Translations under genes and position numbers: made by a program | Notes under the pieces: model-generated | What the model was told of the DNA's origin: nothing | The model's input: only the letters and a program-made list of their open reading frames with translations | Databases searched by the model: none | Source of the DNA: Alkalihalobacillus pseudalcaliphilus | GTDB taxonomy: Bacteria; Bacillota; Bacilli; Bacillales; Bacillaceae_D | Length of the DNA: 64,000 bases | Assembly (NCBI RefSeq): GCF_028610675.1 | Contig: NZ_JAQQWS010000003.1 | Coordinates: forward strand, 62,001 to 126,000 | Direction of reading: 5' to 3' | Shown here: positions 51,416-59,777 of the stretch, piece after piece | Position numbering within the stretch: the stretch's first letter is position 1 | How the letters are laid out: every line of letters starts with the position of its first letter

Positions 51416-51709
51416 TTTTTATTCCTCCTTCTATCATTTAACTTACTCAAAATATAATAGCTGGAAAAAATCGATGCAAACACCTCCTTTTAAGCTTCTC
51501 TCCTTTAATGGAGGAAGGTATGGCCTTCCCTTCACTCTAGGCGCTTTTCCTACCTTAATATAAAGTGAGTGCCGACAAGATTTCGACTGTCACCACCCAT
51601 GTACGGTAAATCAATAATGCGTTTAAGCTTTCAAATTGATCCTTGCAACACTTTCTACTCAACTACTATACTCATTTCAAAATCACCTACTATAAAGGAG
51701 GCGTAATCA
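51416..51709. other. Divergent promoter region of the hpd and phenylalanine dehydrogenase units
   Basis: No gene is seen in 294 nt. It holds a short hairpin GGAAGG/CCTTCC (51518-51534) on the hpd side. A diverged inverted repeat near 51572-51596 (GTGCCGACA...TGTCAC) could be an operator. No -24/-12 promoter or T-box was found. Confidence 0.4.
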
Positions 51710-51964
51710 TTGGAAGTCAAAATTTGTCCAAACAATACAGCCTCTAAATCAACTTGGTTAAAAGACCAATTGAGTCAACATTCAGAGCTGACTATTACAA
51801 ACCGTCGCTGCCTTAATTACTGCGGACAATGTATCGTCGAAGTCTTTTGTATCATTAATCAACAAAACATCGCCAGTGACAGTAGCGAAAATCTATACCC
51901 CAAAATAAGAAATATGTTGAAAGCTACCAAGGATAACGACCGAAAAGACCAAAAAACAAGTTAA
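51710..51964 (+). CDS. DUF1450-family small protein (YuzB-like)
   Basis: An 84-residue soluble protein. KICPNNTASKSTWLKDQL, then RRCLNYCGQCIVEVFCIINQ, matches the DUF1450/YuzB pattern with a CxxxCGxC cysteine group that may bind a metal or take part in redox chemistry. Four cysteines in all. TTG start, 8 nt after GGAGG. It reads toward phenylalanine dehydrogenase, 50 nt away, and is probably co-transcribed with it. Function unknown. Confidence 0.72.
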   Translation: MEVKICPNNTASKSTWLKDQLSQHSELTITNRRCLNYCGQCIVEVFCIINQQNIASDSSENLYPKIRNMLKATKDNDRKDQKTS

Positions 51965-52014
51965 TTGTCAAAAAAGTATGAAAGCAGAATCACGCTTTTT
52001 GAGGAGGATTTAAT

Positions 52015-53172
52015 ATGGATAAAACTTATACATCAGAGGTACAACCAAAAGATTTAGACGTTTCCTTTGACTTATTCAAAAAAATGCAAGCACACGAACA
52101 AGTTGTTTTTTGTAACGACCCAAAAACAGGACTGAAAGCGATTATTGCCATCCATAACACGACTCTTGGACCCGCTTTAGGCGGAACAAGAATGCGAAAT
52201 TACTCAACGTTTGAAGAAGCTTTGGAAGATGTTTTACGTTTATCCGAAGGGATGACCTATAAATGTGCCGCAGCAGATGTAGACTTCGGAGGCGGTAAAG
52301 CGGTCATTATTGGTGACCCCGAAAAAGACAAAACACCTGAGCTCTTTCGTGCCTACGGTCAATTCGTCGAATCATTAAATGGACGTTTTTACACGGGAAC
52401 CGATATGGGGACAACATTAGACGATTTTGTACATTCCTATAAAGAAACAACGTGTATTGCCGGATTACCTGAAGAATATGATGGTGGCGGCGAGACTTCG
52501 ATTCCTACTGCTTTCGGTGTATTATGTAGTATCAGAGCAGCCGCTCAAATGATGTGGCAAGATGAGTCATTAGTAGGTCGCCGCTTTGCCATTCAAGGCT
52601 TAGGAAAGGTTGGTTTTAAAGTGGCCGAACATCTTTTACATGAAGGGGCAGATATTATCGTAGCTGATGTGAGTTCAGAGCGAAAATTGGAAATTCAAGC
52701 ACTCGCCTTACAATTAGGGAAGTCCATTCAAATCGTTGAAAATGAGGAAATTTATAACGTAGATGCGGATATGTTTGTTCCATGTGCCATTGGTGGCATT
52801 ATTAACGAACAAACGATTGAGCAGCTCCAAGTAAAAGCGATTGTAGGAGCAGCCAATAATCAACTATTACACATTGATTTGGCCACAATCTTAAAAGAAA
52901 AAGGGATCCTTTATGCTCCAGACTATGCTGTAAGCTGTGGAGGCATTATTCAAGTAACCGATGAATTATATGGACCTAACAAAAAAAGAGTAGCCGCCAA
53001 AACGAAAGAAATCTACTCCCTCCTATTAAATATCTTTTTAGAAGCGGAAAAACAAAACATAACCACCGTTGAAGCTGCAAATCAAATTTGTGTCGAACGT
53101 ATCGAAGCAAGAAAAGAGCGAAATAGCTTCTTTTCACCACGCAAGCGAAGAAAATGGCAAATTAGACATTAA
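52015..53172 (+). CDS. pdh: Phenylalanine dehydrogenase
   Basis: A 385-residue NAD-dependent amino-acid dehydrogenase of the Glu/Leu/Phe/Val family. Catalytic lysines lie in GMTYKCAAADVDFGGGKAVI, and the NAD loop is AIQGLGKVGFKVAEH. The segment RFYTGTDMGTTLDDF and the C-terminus RRNSFFSPRKRRKWQIRH-like end (RNSFF...KW.IR) match Bacillus phenylalanine dehydrogenases, whereas leucine dehydrogenases read TAEDVGTT there. It deaminates phenylalanine to phenylpyruvate and may also accept tyrosine, giving 4-hydroxyphenylpyruvate for Hpd. Good GGAGG ribosome binding site; terminator at 53194. Confidence 0.87.
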   Translation: MDKTYTSEVQPKDLDVSFDLFKKMQAHEQVVFCNDPKTGLKAIIAIHNTTLGPALGGTRMRNYSTFEEALEDVLRLSEGMTYKCAAADVDFGGGKAVIIGDPEKDKTPELFRAYGQFVESLNGRFYTGTDMGTTLDDFVHSYKETTCIAGLPEEYDGGGETSIPTAFGVLCSIRAAAQMMWQDESLVGRRFAIQGLGKVGFKVAEHLLHEGADIIVADVSSERKLEIQALALQLGKSIQIVENEEIYNVDADMFVPCAIGGIINEQTIEQLQVKAIVGAANNQLLHIDLATILKEKGILYAPDYAVSCGGIIQVTDELYGPNKKRVAAKTKEIYSLLLNIFLEAEKQNITTVEAANQICVERIEARKERNSFFSPRKRRKWQIRH

Positions 53173-53193
53173 CATTTACATCATCACGAAAAT

Positions 53194-53228
53194 AAGATGT
53201 CACCTACTTACGAGTGGAGACATCTTTT
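53194..53228 (+). terminator. Terminator after phenylalanine dehydrogenase
   Basis: AGATGTC/GACATCT stem with a 17-nt loop followed by TTTTTATT, 22 nt after the stop codon. Confidence 0.75.
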
Positions 53229-53245
53229 TATTGTTAATCGGCCAT

Positions 53246-53360
53246 TTATAGCTGACGTCGATATTTTAATACGACATCTATAGGCTCCTCATTGTTTTTT
53301 TCTGACGGTATTTCAGTTTGAAACTCAAATCCACGCCTTATAAAAAGGAATAGCTTTCAT
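53246..53360 (-). pseudogene. C-terminal remnant of a GNAT-type acetyltransferase
   Basis: Reading leftward, MKAIPFYK is followed after a one-base shift by RGFEFQTEIPSEKNNEEPID and a short end at a TAA. The string KAIPFYKRxGFE is the usual C-terminal motif of GNAT acetyltransferases. Only ~38 codons remain, the frame is broken near 53336 and there is no N-terminal domain, so it is a remnant. Confidence 0.45.
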
Positions 53361-53390
53361 ATTACCTCAACCATTTCGAACCCCCTCCTT

Positions 53391-54485
53391 TTACTCACCT
53401 GACTCCATAAATACTTCATGCTTTTGATGAAAACCATCAGCAATGATCGTTGCCTCCATATTGTTTCGATTAACAGCAATTGGCTCTAGTAATACAGCAG
53501 GTACTTCGATTTTTCCATTATTCACTTTCTCATCTGTTACAATTTTTGTTCCTTCTGCTAGCTGTAAAGCAAGTTCTGCTGCCTCATAAGCCAAAATGGG
53601 AATGGGTTTATAGACCGTCATGGTTTGTGTGCCTTCGATGATTCTTTGTGCAGCAGCCAAATCCGCATCTTGTCCAGCAACAGCAACTTCACCAGCTAAA
53701 CCCCATTGCTCTAATGCTTGAATAACGCCACCTGCTGTTGCATCATTAGCCGCTATAACCGCATCAATCTCTCCTCCATTCGCCTCTAATGCTGCGAGCA
53801 TATTCGTATAGGCGTGTTCAGGCTCCCAATCATCCGTCCACTGGTCATACACAACAGTAATATCTCCTTTCTGAATAAAGGGTTTTAGAACGTCAAATAC
53901 TCCCTTTTTAAGTAAATGGGCATTATAATCTGTCGACGCACCTCCGATATAGACATAATTACCACTTGGAACTATCGATGTTAGTGCCTTTGCTTGAAGT
54001 TTCCCAACCTCCTCATTATCGAAGGAAACATATAAATCGATGTCAGCATTTTTGACAAGTCGGTCATAGGAAAGAACTTTAATTCCAGACATATGAGCTT
54101 TATTCACAATCGCCGCGGTTGCCTCAGCGTTATTAGGTACTAAAACAAGGACATCCACACCTTGACTAATTAATGTCTCCGCTTGATAAACTTGAATCGT
54201 ATCATCTACATTTGCTGTTGTAATTTCAACTTCTGCCCCTAGAATCTCAATGGCTTCTTTAAATAAGTCACGATCTCGATACCAGCGCTCCTCTTCTAAA
54301 GTATCCATTGAAAATCCAATTCGAAAAGGCTCTAAATTAATCGTTTCTTCCTGTTCCTTCACTATGTCAATTTCTTTTTCCGATGACGGTAGTACGTCCA
54401 CTCTCGGACTTTGACAAGCACTTAAACAAATCAGAGCAAGAACCTGTACCAGTATTCCTATGGAAAACCTTATACTTTTTACCAT
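53391..54485 (-). CDS. Xylose/ribose-type sugar-binding lipoprotein, distal gene of the sensor operon
   Basis: A 364-residue periplasmic-binding protein type I (family 2, XylF/ChvE-like). The signal ends at LICLSAC (Cys23). IGFSMDTLEEERWYRDRDLF, GVDVLVLVPNNAEATAAIV, KVLSYDRLVKNADIDLYVSF, GAST, AANDATAGGVIQAL and VAGQDADLAAAQRI correspond to the sugar-binding residues of XylF. It overlaps functionally with the first binding protein at 61367. Placed 11 nt after the response-regulator gene, so it may serve sensing or supplement uptake. Confidence 0.85.
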   Translation of the reverse strand: MVKSIRFSIGILVQVLALICLSACQSPRVDVLPSSEKEIDIVKEQEETINLEPFRIGFSMDTLEEERWYRDRDLFKEAIEILGAEVEITTANVDDTIQVYQAETLISQGVDVLVLVPNNAEATAAIVNKAHMSGIKVLSYDRLVKNADIDLYVSFDNEEVGKLQAKALTSIVPSGNYVYIGGASTDYNAHLLKKGVFDVLKPFIQKGDITVVYDQWTDDWEPEHAYTNMLAALEANGGEIDAVIAANDATAGGVIQALEQWGLAGEVAVAGQDADLAAAQRIIEGTQTMTVYKPIPILAYEAAELALQLAEGTKIVTDEKVNNGKIEVPAVLLEPIAVNRNNMEATIIADGFHQKHEVFMESGE

Positions 54486-54496
54486 CTCACCTCCTC

Positions 54497-56032
54497 CTAC
54501 ACTTTGCTCGTTATAGAGCGATTCCTATACTCTTTAGGGGAAATATGGCACACTTTTTTAAACACTTTGCTGAAGTAATTCGGGTCATGATAACCAACCT
54601 CAATGGCAATCTCCTTAATACTTTTATCGATATCTGCTAACATTTTTTTCGCCTTATTAATCCGGCATTCTGTCAGAAAATCGATATAGTTCATCTTTAG
54701 TTTTTCTTTAAACATCTTACTTATATAAATGGGACTTAGGTTCACCTTCCGACCTAACGTTTCTAAAGAGATATCTTGCTCAGAATGTTCGATGATATAC
54801 TGTTTGATTTTGTAAATCGTATCCGCCTCGAGTCGCTCAATATGTTTTTGATAATTGTTTTGCATCATCTCTAAAAGAATAATCGTTTCCTTCCTTAACT
54901 CCTGATAATGTTGCGTTTGATAAGAGAAATAGGGTGTCGCATTTTCTATTCCCATATCAGCAAGTATTCTAGTACTGAGCCACATAATCTCTAAGATCCT
55001 CTGTTGCGTGTGATGGAGCGAAGTCCCTTTACCCTCATATCGATTAATCAAACTCATAATCATCTGTTTAGCTTCAGCCCATTGCCCCGTCCGTACACTC
55101 TCGGCTAATATTTCCATCGTTCTCTTTCCTTCTTGATTATCAACTTTTTCTTCGAGCGACGTAACATCCAAATAAAAACGATATTTCGCAGTGAGCTGCG
55201 GGCCACTAGATGCCATTAAAGCTTCATGATAAGAGTCAATTAATTCGGTAAACGACGTACACTCTGTGCCTATCCCAATAAACCAATGACCATCTTTACT
55301 TTGGTTCCGCTGCTCTAAAATAGCTCTAGCTAGATTCACAGCCTGACTTCGATAAGTTTGCTGCTCATTACGGAAAATAATGATTGGGAACTGGTTCGCA
55401 TGCAAAGCCCCAACAAGGCCGATCCCCCCCCCTCTTATTTGAGCTTTGACTCTTTTATATCCTGATAACTTCTGATCTGGAAGCCTTATAACAACAACAA
55501 ACGTTTCTTGAATGATTTCCATTTGAAGCCACTCTAACAACATATGAATATGCATTTCTTGAACTTCGTCTGAAAGTAATTGTGTTACAATATCCGTTTC
55601 AATATGTGTCAATGCTTGCTCAAAAGCCCATTGATGCTTCTTATCTTGGTGTTTCTTTTCATAATCGAGTTCTATTCCCTTTATGACCCTCGCTATCGTT
55701 TCCGTGATTTCCTTGGCCGTGCTTGGTTTCAATAAATAATCCTTCACACCTAACTGTAAAGCTTGCTTCGCGTATTCAAACGTGTCAAAAGCCGTAACCA
55801 TAATGAAAGTTGTGGATATCACTTTCTGGATAAGTCGAATAGCCTCAATACCCGTTATTCCAGGCATTTTAATGTCCATCAGTATCAGGTCAAACTGAAT
55901 CTCATGGCACATTTCTACCGCTTGCTTCCCATTTTTTGCTTGATGATACTGGAACTGAGGAAATGCTCTACTTAAAATGGCTATCATAGCTTCACGTTCA
56001 ATGTGTTCATCATCAACGATTAATAGCTTCAC
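54497..56032 (-). CDS. Response regulator with AraC-type output domain (YesN-like)
   Basis: A 511-residue regulator. N-terminal receiver domain (1-120): IVDDEHIEREAM, phosphorylated Asp in DLILMDIKMPG (about 53) and the Lys in KDYLLKPST. A ~280-residue middle part of unknown fold follows, then an AraC-type double helix-turn-helix (about 405-505; LSPIYISKMFKEKLKMNYID and ALEVGYHDPNYFSKVFKK-like EVGYHDPNYFSKVFKK). GTG start is set by AAGGGGG 8 nt upstream; it overlaps the kinase gene by 20 nt. It probably activates the adjacent xylose-type ABC operon. Confidence 0.9.
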   Translation of the reverse strand: MKLLIVDDEHIEREAMIAILSRAFPQFQYHQAKNGKQAVEMCHEIQFDLILMDIKMPGITGIEAIRLIQKVISTTFIMVTAFDTFEYAKQALQLGVKDYLLKPSTAKEITETIARVIKGIELDYEKKHQDKKHQWAFEQALTHIETDIVTQLLSDEVQEMHIHMLLEWLQMEIIQETFVVVIRLPDQKLSGYKRVKAQIRGGGIGLVGALHANQFPIIIFRNEQQTYRSQAVNLARAILEQRNQSKDGHWFIGIGTECTSFTELIDSYHEALMASSGPQLTAKYRFYLDVTSLEEKVDNQEGKRTMEILAESVRTGQWAEAKQMIMSLINRYEGKGTSLHHTQQRILEIMWLSTRILADMGIENATPYFSYQTQHYQELRKETIILLEMMQNNYQKHIERLEADTIYKIKQYIIEHSEQDISLETLGRKVNLSPIYISKMFKEKLKMNYIDFLTECRINKAKKMLADIDKSIKEIAIEVGYHDPNYFSKVFKKVCHISPKEYRNRSITSKV

Positions 56033-57470
56033 ATTGTGCTCCCCCTTCACATCCTACTTTTAATCGAATGACTGTCCCTCTCCGACAATGACTTTCAATA
56101 TCGATGACATCCCGATATCCATAAAACAATCGCAACCTTTTCACTACATTCATAAAGCCAATACCAGTTGAATGACCGATAGAAGGCGTAATTTCTTCAT
56201 TCATAATTTGTTTGATTGTCGATTCTGACATACCTGGACCATTATCTTCAATTTCAATAAAAATCTCTTCAGCCGAACGAAAGACACGTAACCAAATGGT
56301 TCCACCCTCTTCATTTGGTTCAATCGCATGAATCACAGCATTTTCAATGATTGGCTGTAAGGTTAAAACTGGAATACTTTTATTGAAACAGCTTGGATCA
56401 ATCTCGGTCTCAAGACGCAAACGCTCTTTAAACCGAGTTTTTTGAATATGCATATATTGTTCAATGACACCTATTTCTTCTCTAATGGTGACAGCACGGT
56501 CAATTTGCTTAAGATTATATCGTAATAACCCAGCAACACTTACTAACAAATCACTCGTTTCTTCTGCCCCTTCGAGATACGCTTTTTTGGACATAATATT
56601 TAATGTATTAAATAAAAAATGAGGCTGAATTTGACTTTGTAAGCTTCTAAATTGACTTTCTTTTAGTAGAATCCGATTCTCTTGCAGTTCACTCTCTAAG
56701 GATGCTTTCTCTTTAATTTCATGAAATAAGTTATTAATATTGACCCTCATACGTTCAAATGTTTTTGCTAGAAAGGCCATTTCATCTTTCGTTTCGACTT
56801 CAATTCTCGTATCGAAAATTCCATTAGATAAATCGTTAGCTGCTTTCGTTAACTTCTGAACCGGCTTAGTAATACTTGAGGATAGTAAGTATGAGATTAA
56901 TAGAAATGCACAGGAACTGAGCAATAAAAACCAAAGCCCTAACTGAAAAAAATCTTCAGACTGCTCGATCATGCCTCGATAGATGGGTGCATAGCTATTT
57001 AATTCTTGGTCAATTAAAGCAAGCGTTTGTTCAGATAAATACGTTGAAATTCGACTCGCTTCTGAGAATTCATAAGCTGCCCCCTCCGCATCTTGATCCT
57101 CCATAAATATAAGTAAACGCTCCATCGTTTCCAAAAAGCTATCAATCATATTCACATAATTCGTTAAAGCAAATTGATTCTCCTTATTTCTTAGCGTTAA
57201 GACTTCTTCTTTTTGCTTATCTAATGATTCCTGACTTACTTGCAGTTGCTCTAGTGAAACCGACGTTGGCATAATCATATAATTATTTGCATCAATGATA
57301 ACTTGCTGACTAGCACGAGAAACTTCATTCATACTAATATAGCGTTGCAAAATATCGTTATATTGATCCTGTGTTTTTTGATGAAATACAGAAAGTGCGA
57401 TCCAAAAGACTACCATAATTACGAGAGCGATAGATGCTAACATCATTATTTTCTTTTGAATAGTGTTCAT
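56013..57470 (-). CDS. Sensor histidine kinase (YesM/LytS-like)
   Basis: A 485-residue membrane kinase. Span 1 is at residues 9-28, an extracellular segment ~150 residues long follows, and span 2 is at about 175-195. A HAMP domain (SITKPVQKLTKAANDLSNG) and a coiled coil lead to the His_kinase domain with the phospho-His in SQIQPHFLFNTLN. The ATP lid region IEIEDNGPGMS and GIGFMNVVKRLRLFYG complete it. ATG overlaps the TGA of the upstream binding-protein gene (ATGA), so the two are translationally coupled. The coupled binding protein probably presents the sugar signal. Confidence 0.9.
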   Translation of the reverse strand: MNTIQKKIMMLASIALVIMVVFWIALSVFHQKTQDQYNDILQRYISMNEVSRASQQVIIDANNYMIMPTSVSLEQLQVSQESLDKQKEEVLTLRNKENQFALTNYVNMIDSFLETMERLLIFMEDQDAEGAAYEFSEASRISTYLSEQTLALIDQELNSYAPIYRGMIEQSEDFFQLGLWFLLLSSCAFLLISYLLSSSITKPVQKLTKAANDLSNGIFDTRIEVETKDEMAFLAKTFERMRVNINNLFHEIKEKASLESELQENRILLKESQFRSLQSQIQPHFLFNTLNIMSKKAYLEGAEETSDLLVSVAGLLRYNLKQIDRAVTIREEIGVIEQYMHIQKTRFKERLRLETEIDPSCFNKSIPVLTLQPIIENAVIHAIEPNEEGGTIWLRVFRSAEEIFIEIEDNGPGMSESTIKQIMNEEITPSIGHSTGIGFMNVVKRLRLFYGYRDVIDIESHCRRGTVIRLKVGCEGGAQCEAINR

Positions 57471-58456
57471 TTTTTCACTTCAGCTTTCTTTATGTTAATC
57501 CCTGTAAAATAACCTTCAATATCTAGCGGTACCGTTTCACCGTGGATCCACTCTAGCATCAATTGCACACTTTTTCTCCCCATCTTTTCCGGCTCTTGTT
57601 CAACAAGCCCATCTAACTTTCCTTGCTCAAATAAATTAAGAGTTTCTGGTCCATCATCAAAGGAGTAAAGGAAATAGGAATTAAGCTGGGAACGACGTTC
57701 AATCTCTTGAATCATTGCACCTACATAGGCTGCATTTAAAATGATAAAAGCATCTGCCGTTGGCTGATCATTCAAAACTTGTTGAGTAATCGAGATAACA
57801 TCCTCCCGCTTTTCAGGTGTTTGAGCATGCTTAATCTGAATATGTTCGTAGTTTCCCAGTACAGCTTCAATGCCTCGTAAGCGTTCCTTTTGGTAAAACT
57901 CGACTTGGCTATCGTACACAAGAATGACATCTCCCTTTGCTCCCATATCAGCTACAAGTTGACGGGCGATAAGTTCACCTGCTTCATATTGGTCCGAGCC
58001 GACATATGTTCTGCGCAAACTTTCTGTCATCGGTACATCATTGGCAATCGTAATAATAGGGATGCCGTAAAATGACGCTTTAAATTTTGCCAGTTGATAA
58101 AACTCCTCAGAATCTAACCCTTGAACGATAATGCCATCCACCTTGGAATGAATAGCAATTTCAAATTTTCTGAAGAAATCATCGTCATTATTCCCTAAAC
58201 TTCCCCAGATCTCAAGTTCAACATTAGATTGCTCCGCTTCATCTAGAGCACCCTCTCCTACTTTTTCCCAAAAGGGTGTGTCTAAATCATGGGTAATCAC
58301 TACAATTCGTAGTTGTTCCCCATCCGAGGATACAGCATCTGGAAATTGCCACTTTGGAACAAAGACTCGTTCAGCCGAAACATATGTAAAATAAAATAAA
58401 GTGATAAGAATGAAGCTTAGCCCCAGCATCGTCAGCACTTTTTTCATGTCGTCCAA
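57467..58456 (-). CDS. Membrane-anchored sugar-binding sensor protein (XylFII-like)
   Basis: A 329-residue periplasmic-binding protein type I with an uncleaved N-terminal anchor (about residues 8-25, MLGLSFILITLFYFTYV) and no lipobox. LRIVVITHDLDTPFWEKVGEG, DGIIVQGLDSEEFYQLA, TIANDVPMTESLRRTYVGSD and YSFDDGPETLNLF are sugar-site regions. In Clostridium beijerinckii an XylFII protein couples xylose binding to a LytS-type kinase and YesN-type regulator; gene order here is the same. The TTG start lies close to GAGGGG; an ATG three codons later is an alternative. Confidence 0.8.
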   Translation of the reverse strand: MDDMKKVLTMLGLSFILITLFYFTYVSAERVFVPKWQFPDAVSSDGEQLRIVVITHDLDTPFWEKVGEGALDEAEQSNVELEIWGSLGNNDDDFFRKFEIAIHSKVDGIIVQGLDSEEFYQLAKFKASFYGIPIITIANDVPMTESLRRTYVGSDQYEAGELIARQLVADMGAKGDVILVYDSQVEFYQKERLRGIEAVLGNYEHIQIKHAQTPEKREDVISITQQVLNDQPTADAFIILNAAYVGAMIQEIERRSQLNSYFLYSFDDGPETLNLFEQGKLDGLVEQEPEKMGRKSVQLMLEWIHGETVPLDIEGYFTGINIKKAEVKK

Positions 58457-58531
58457 ATTCCCCTCTTTTCATAAGATAGCTACATCTTAACACCAATTTA
58501 AGTATGTACCAATAGCGACATGAGCACATAT

Positions 58532-58561
58532 AGACCTTCACTATTAGAGCAGTGAAAGTCT
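58532..58561 (-). terminator. Hairpin between the ABC operon and the sensor operon
   Basis: TTCACT/AGTGAA flanked by AGAC/GTCT with one internal mismatch. No strong T-tract, so it may only attenuate read-through from the permease gene into the sensor genes. Confidence 0.5.
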
Positions 58562-58586
58562 ACGTATTTATCTTCCTAGCATTACA

Positions 58587-59765
58587 TTATGCAGATGCCT
58601 TCCTTCTTGTCATAACATCAAAGATAACAGCTAGTGCTAATACAGCACCACGAATCATATATTGATAGGCAATTCCGACCCCAAGTAAATTCATACCACT
58701 TGTCAATGACGCCATAACAATCGCTCCAATAATCGCCCCCGTTACTTTTCCTACACCACCGGCAGCTGAAACTCCACCTACATAGGCTGCAGCAATAGCA
58801 TCAAGCTCAAATAATGTACCTGCCGTTGTTGTCGCTGCTTGTAATCGTGATGTAAAAAGAATACCAGATAAGGCTGATAACAAACCCATTGAGCCAAAAA
58901 CAATCATCGTAATTTTGGCTACGTTAATTCCACTTAGATGAGCAGCTTCTGGATTACTACCAACTGCATAAATATGACGACCGAGCACCGTTTTTGTCGT
59001 CACAAAATGATAAATAAGGACAACAAGAAACATAATAACAACGGTCCATGAGAAACCATTATAATTGGATAAAATCCAAGTAATATAACCAATGATGGAA
59101 GAAACAAATACTAACTGAATCAAAAATATAGGTCTTGAAACCACTTCAAACTGGTACTTCATCTTATTATTTCGATTTTTGATTGCACTATAAATATAAA
59201 GTAGAATCGCTGCTACACCAATAAGTACCGAGAGAAGATGAACACCACCCACTTCTAGCAATGATGGAATATACCCATTACCAATCGCATTAAAAGTTGG
59301 ATCCGTTATAATAATTGTTCCACTTCTTTCCGTCGCCTGTAATATGGCTCCACGGTAAATTAACCAACCAGCCAAAGTCGCTACAAATGCCGGTATACCT
59401 ACTTTTGCCACCAAAAAACCTGTAAATAAACCAGCGAACATTCCTAATATAAGAATAATCGGAATCACAATATAGACTGGTAAACCAACATGCATTAACA
59501 ATATCGCTCCAATAGCACCCAAAAAGCCAGCTAAAAAACCAATCGACAGATCAATATGACGGATAACAATAACCAGCATGACGCCGACAGCCAAAACGGC
59601 TATATACCCAGCCGAATCTAGTAAATTACTTATATTTCGAGAAGATAAAAAAAGTCCATCCGTTAAGACTGTAAAAGTTACGATAATGACCAATAACGCA
59701 ATATACATACCATAATCACGAATATTATCTTTTAATAATGTTTTTGCCTCACTTAAAATCTTCAC
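58587..59765 (-). CDS. Xylose/multi-sugar ABC transporter permease (XylH-like)
   Basis: A 392-residue permease of the BPD_transp_2 family with about 10-12 membrane spans. MLVIVIRHIDLSIGFLAGF, FVATLAGWLIYRGAIL, HIYAVGSNPEAAHLSGINV and AIAAAYVGGVSAAGGVGKV are the XylH/GguB-type signatures, the last two being the ATPase-contact and substrate-path loops. GTG start, 8 nt after GGGGG. It follows the ATPase gene by 12 nt. Substrate most likely xylose or a related monosaccharide. Confidence 0.88.
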   Translation of the reverse strand: MKILSEAKTLLKDNIRDYGMYIALLVIIVTFTVLTDGLFLSSRNISNLLDSAGYIAVLAVGVMLVIVIRHIDLSIGFLAGFLGAIGAILLMHVGLPVYIVIPIILILGMFAGLFTGFLVAKVGIPAFVATLAGWLIYRGAILQATERSGTIIITDPTFNAIGNGYIPSLLEVGGVHLLSVLIGVAAILLYIYSAIKNRNNKMKYQFEVVSRPIFLIQLVFVSSIIGYITWILSNYNGFSWTVVIMFLVVLIYHFVTTKTVLGRHIYAVGSNPEAAHLSGINVAKITMIVFGSMGLLSALSGILFTSRLQAATTTAGTLFELDAIAAAYVGGVSAAGGVGKVTGAIIGAIVMASLTSGMNLLGVGIAYQYMIRGAVLALAVIFDVMTRRKASA

Positions 59766-59777
59766 GTATTCGTCCCC

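Noticed and set aside
51416..51709. Tyrosine T-box or sigma-54 promoter before hpd
   Set aside because: No T-box bulge sequence, and no GG-N10-GC arrangement with TTGCA on the hpd strand.
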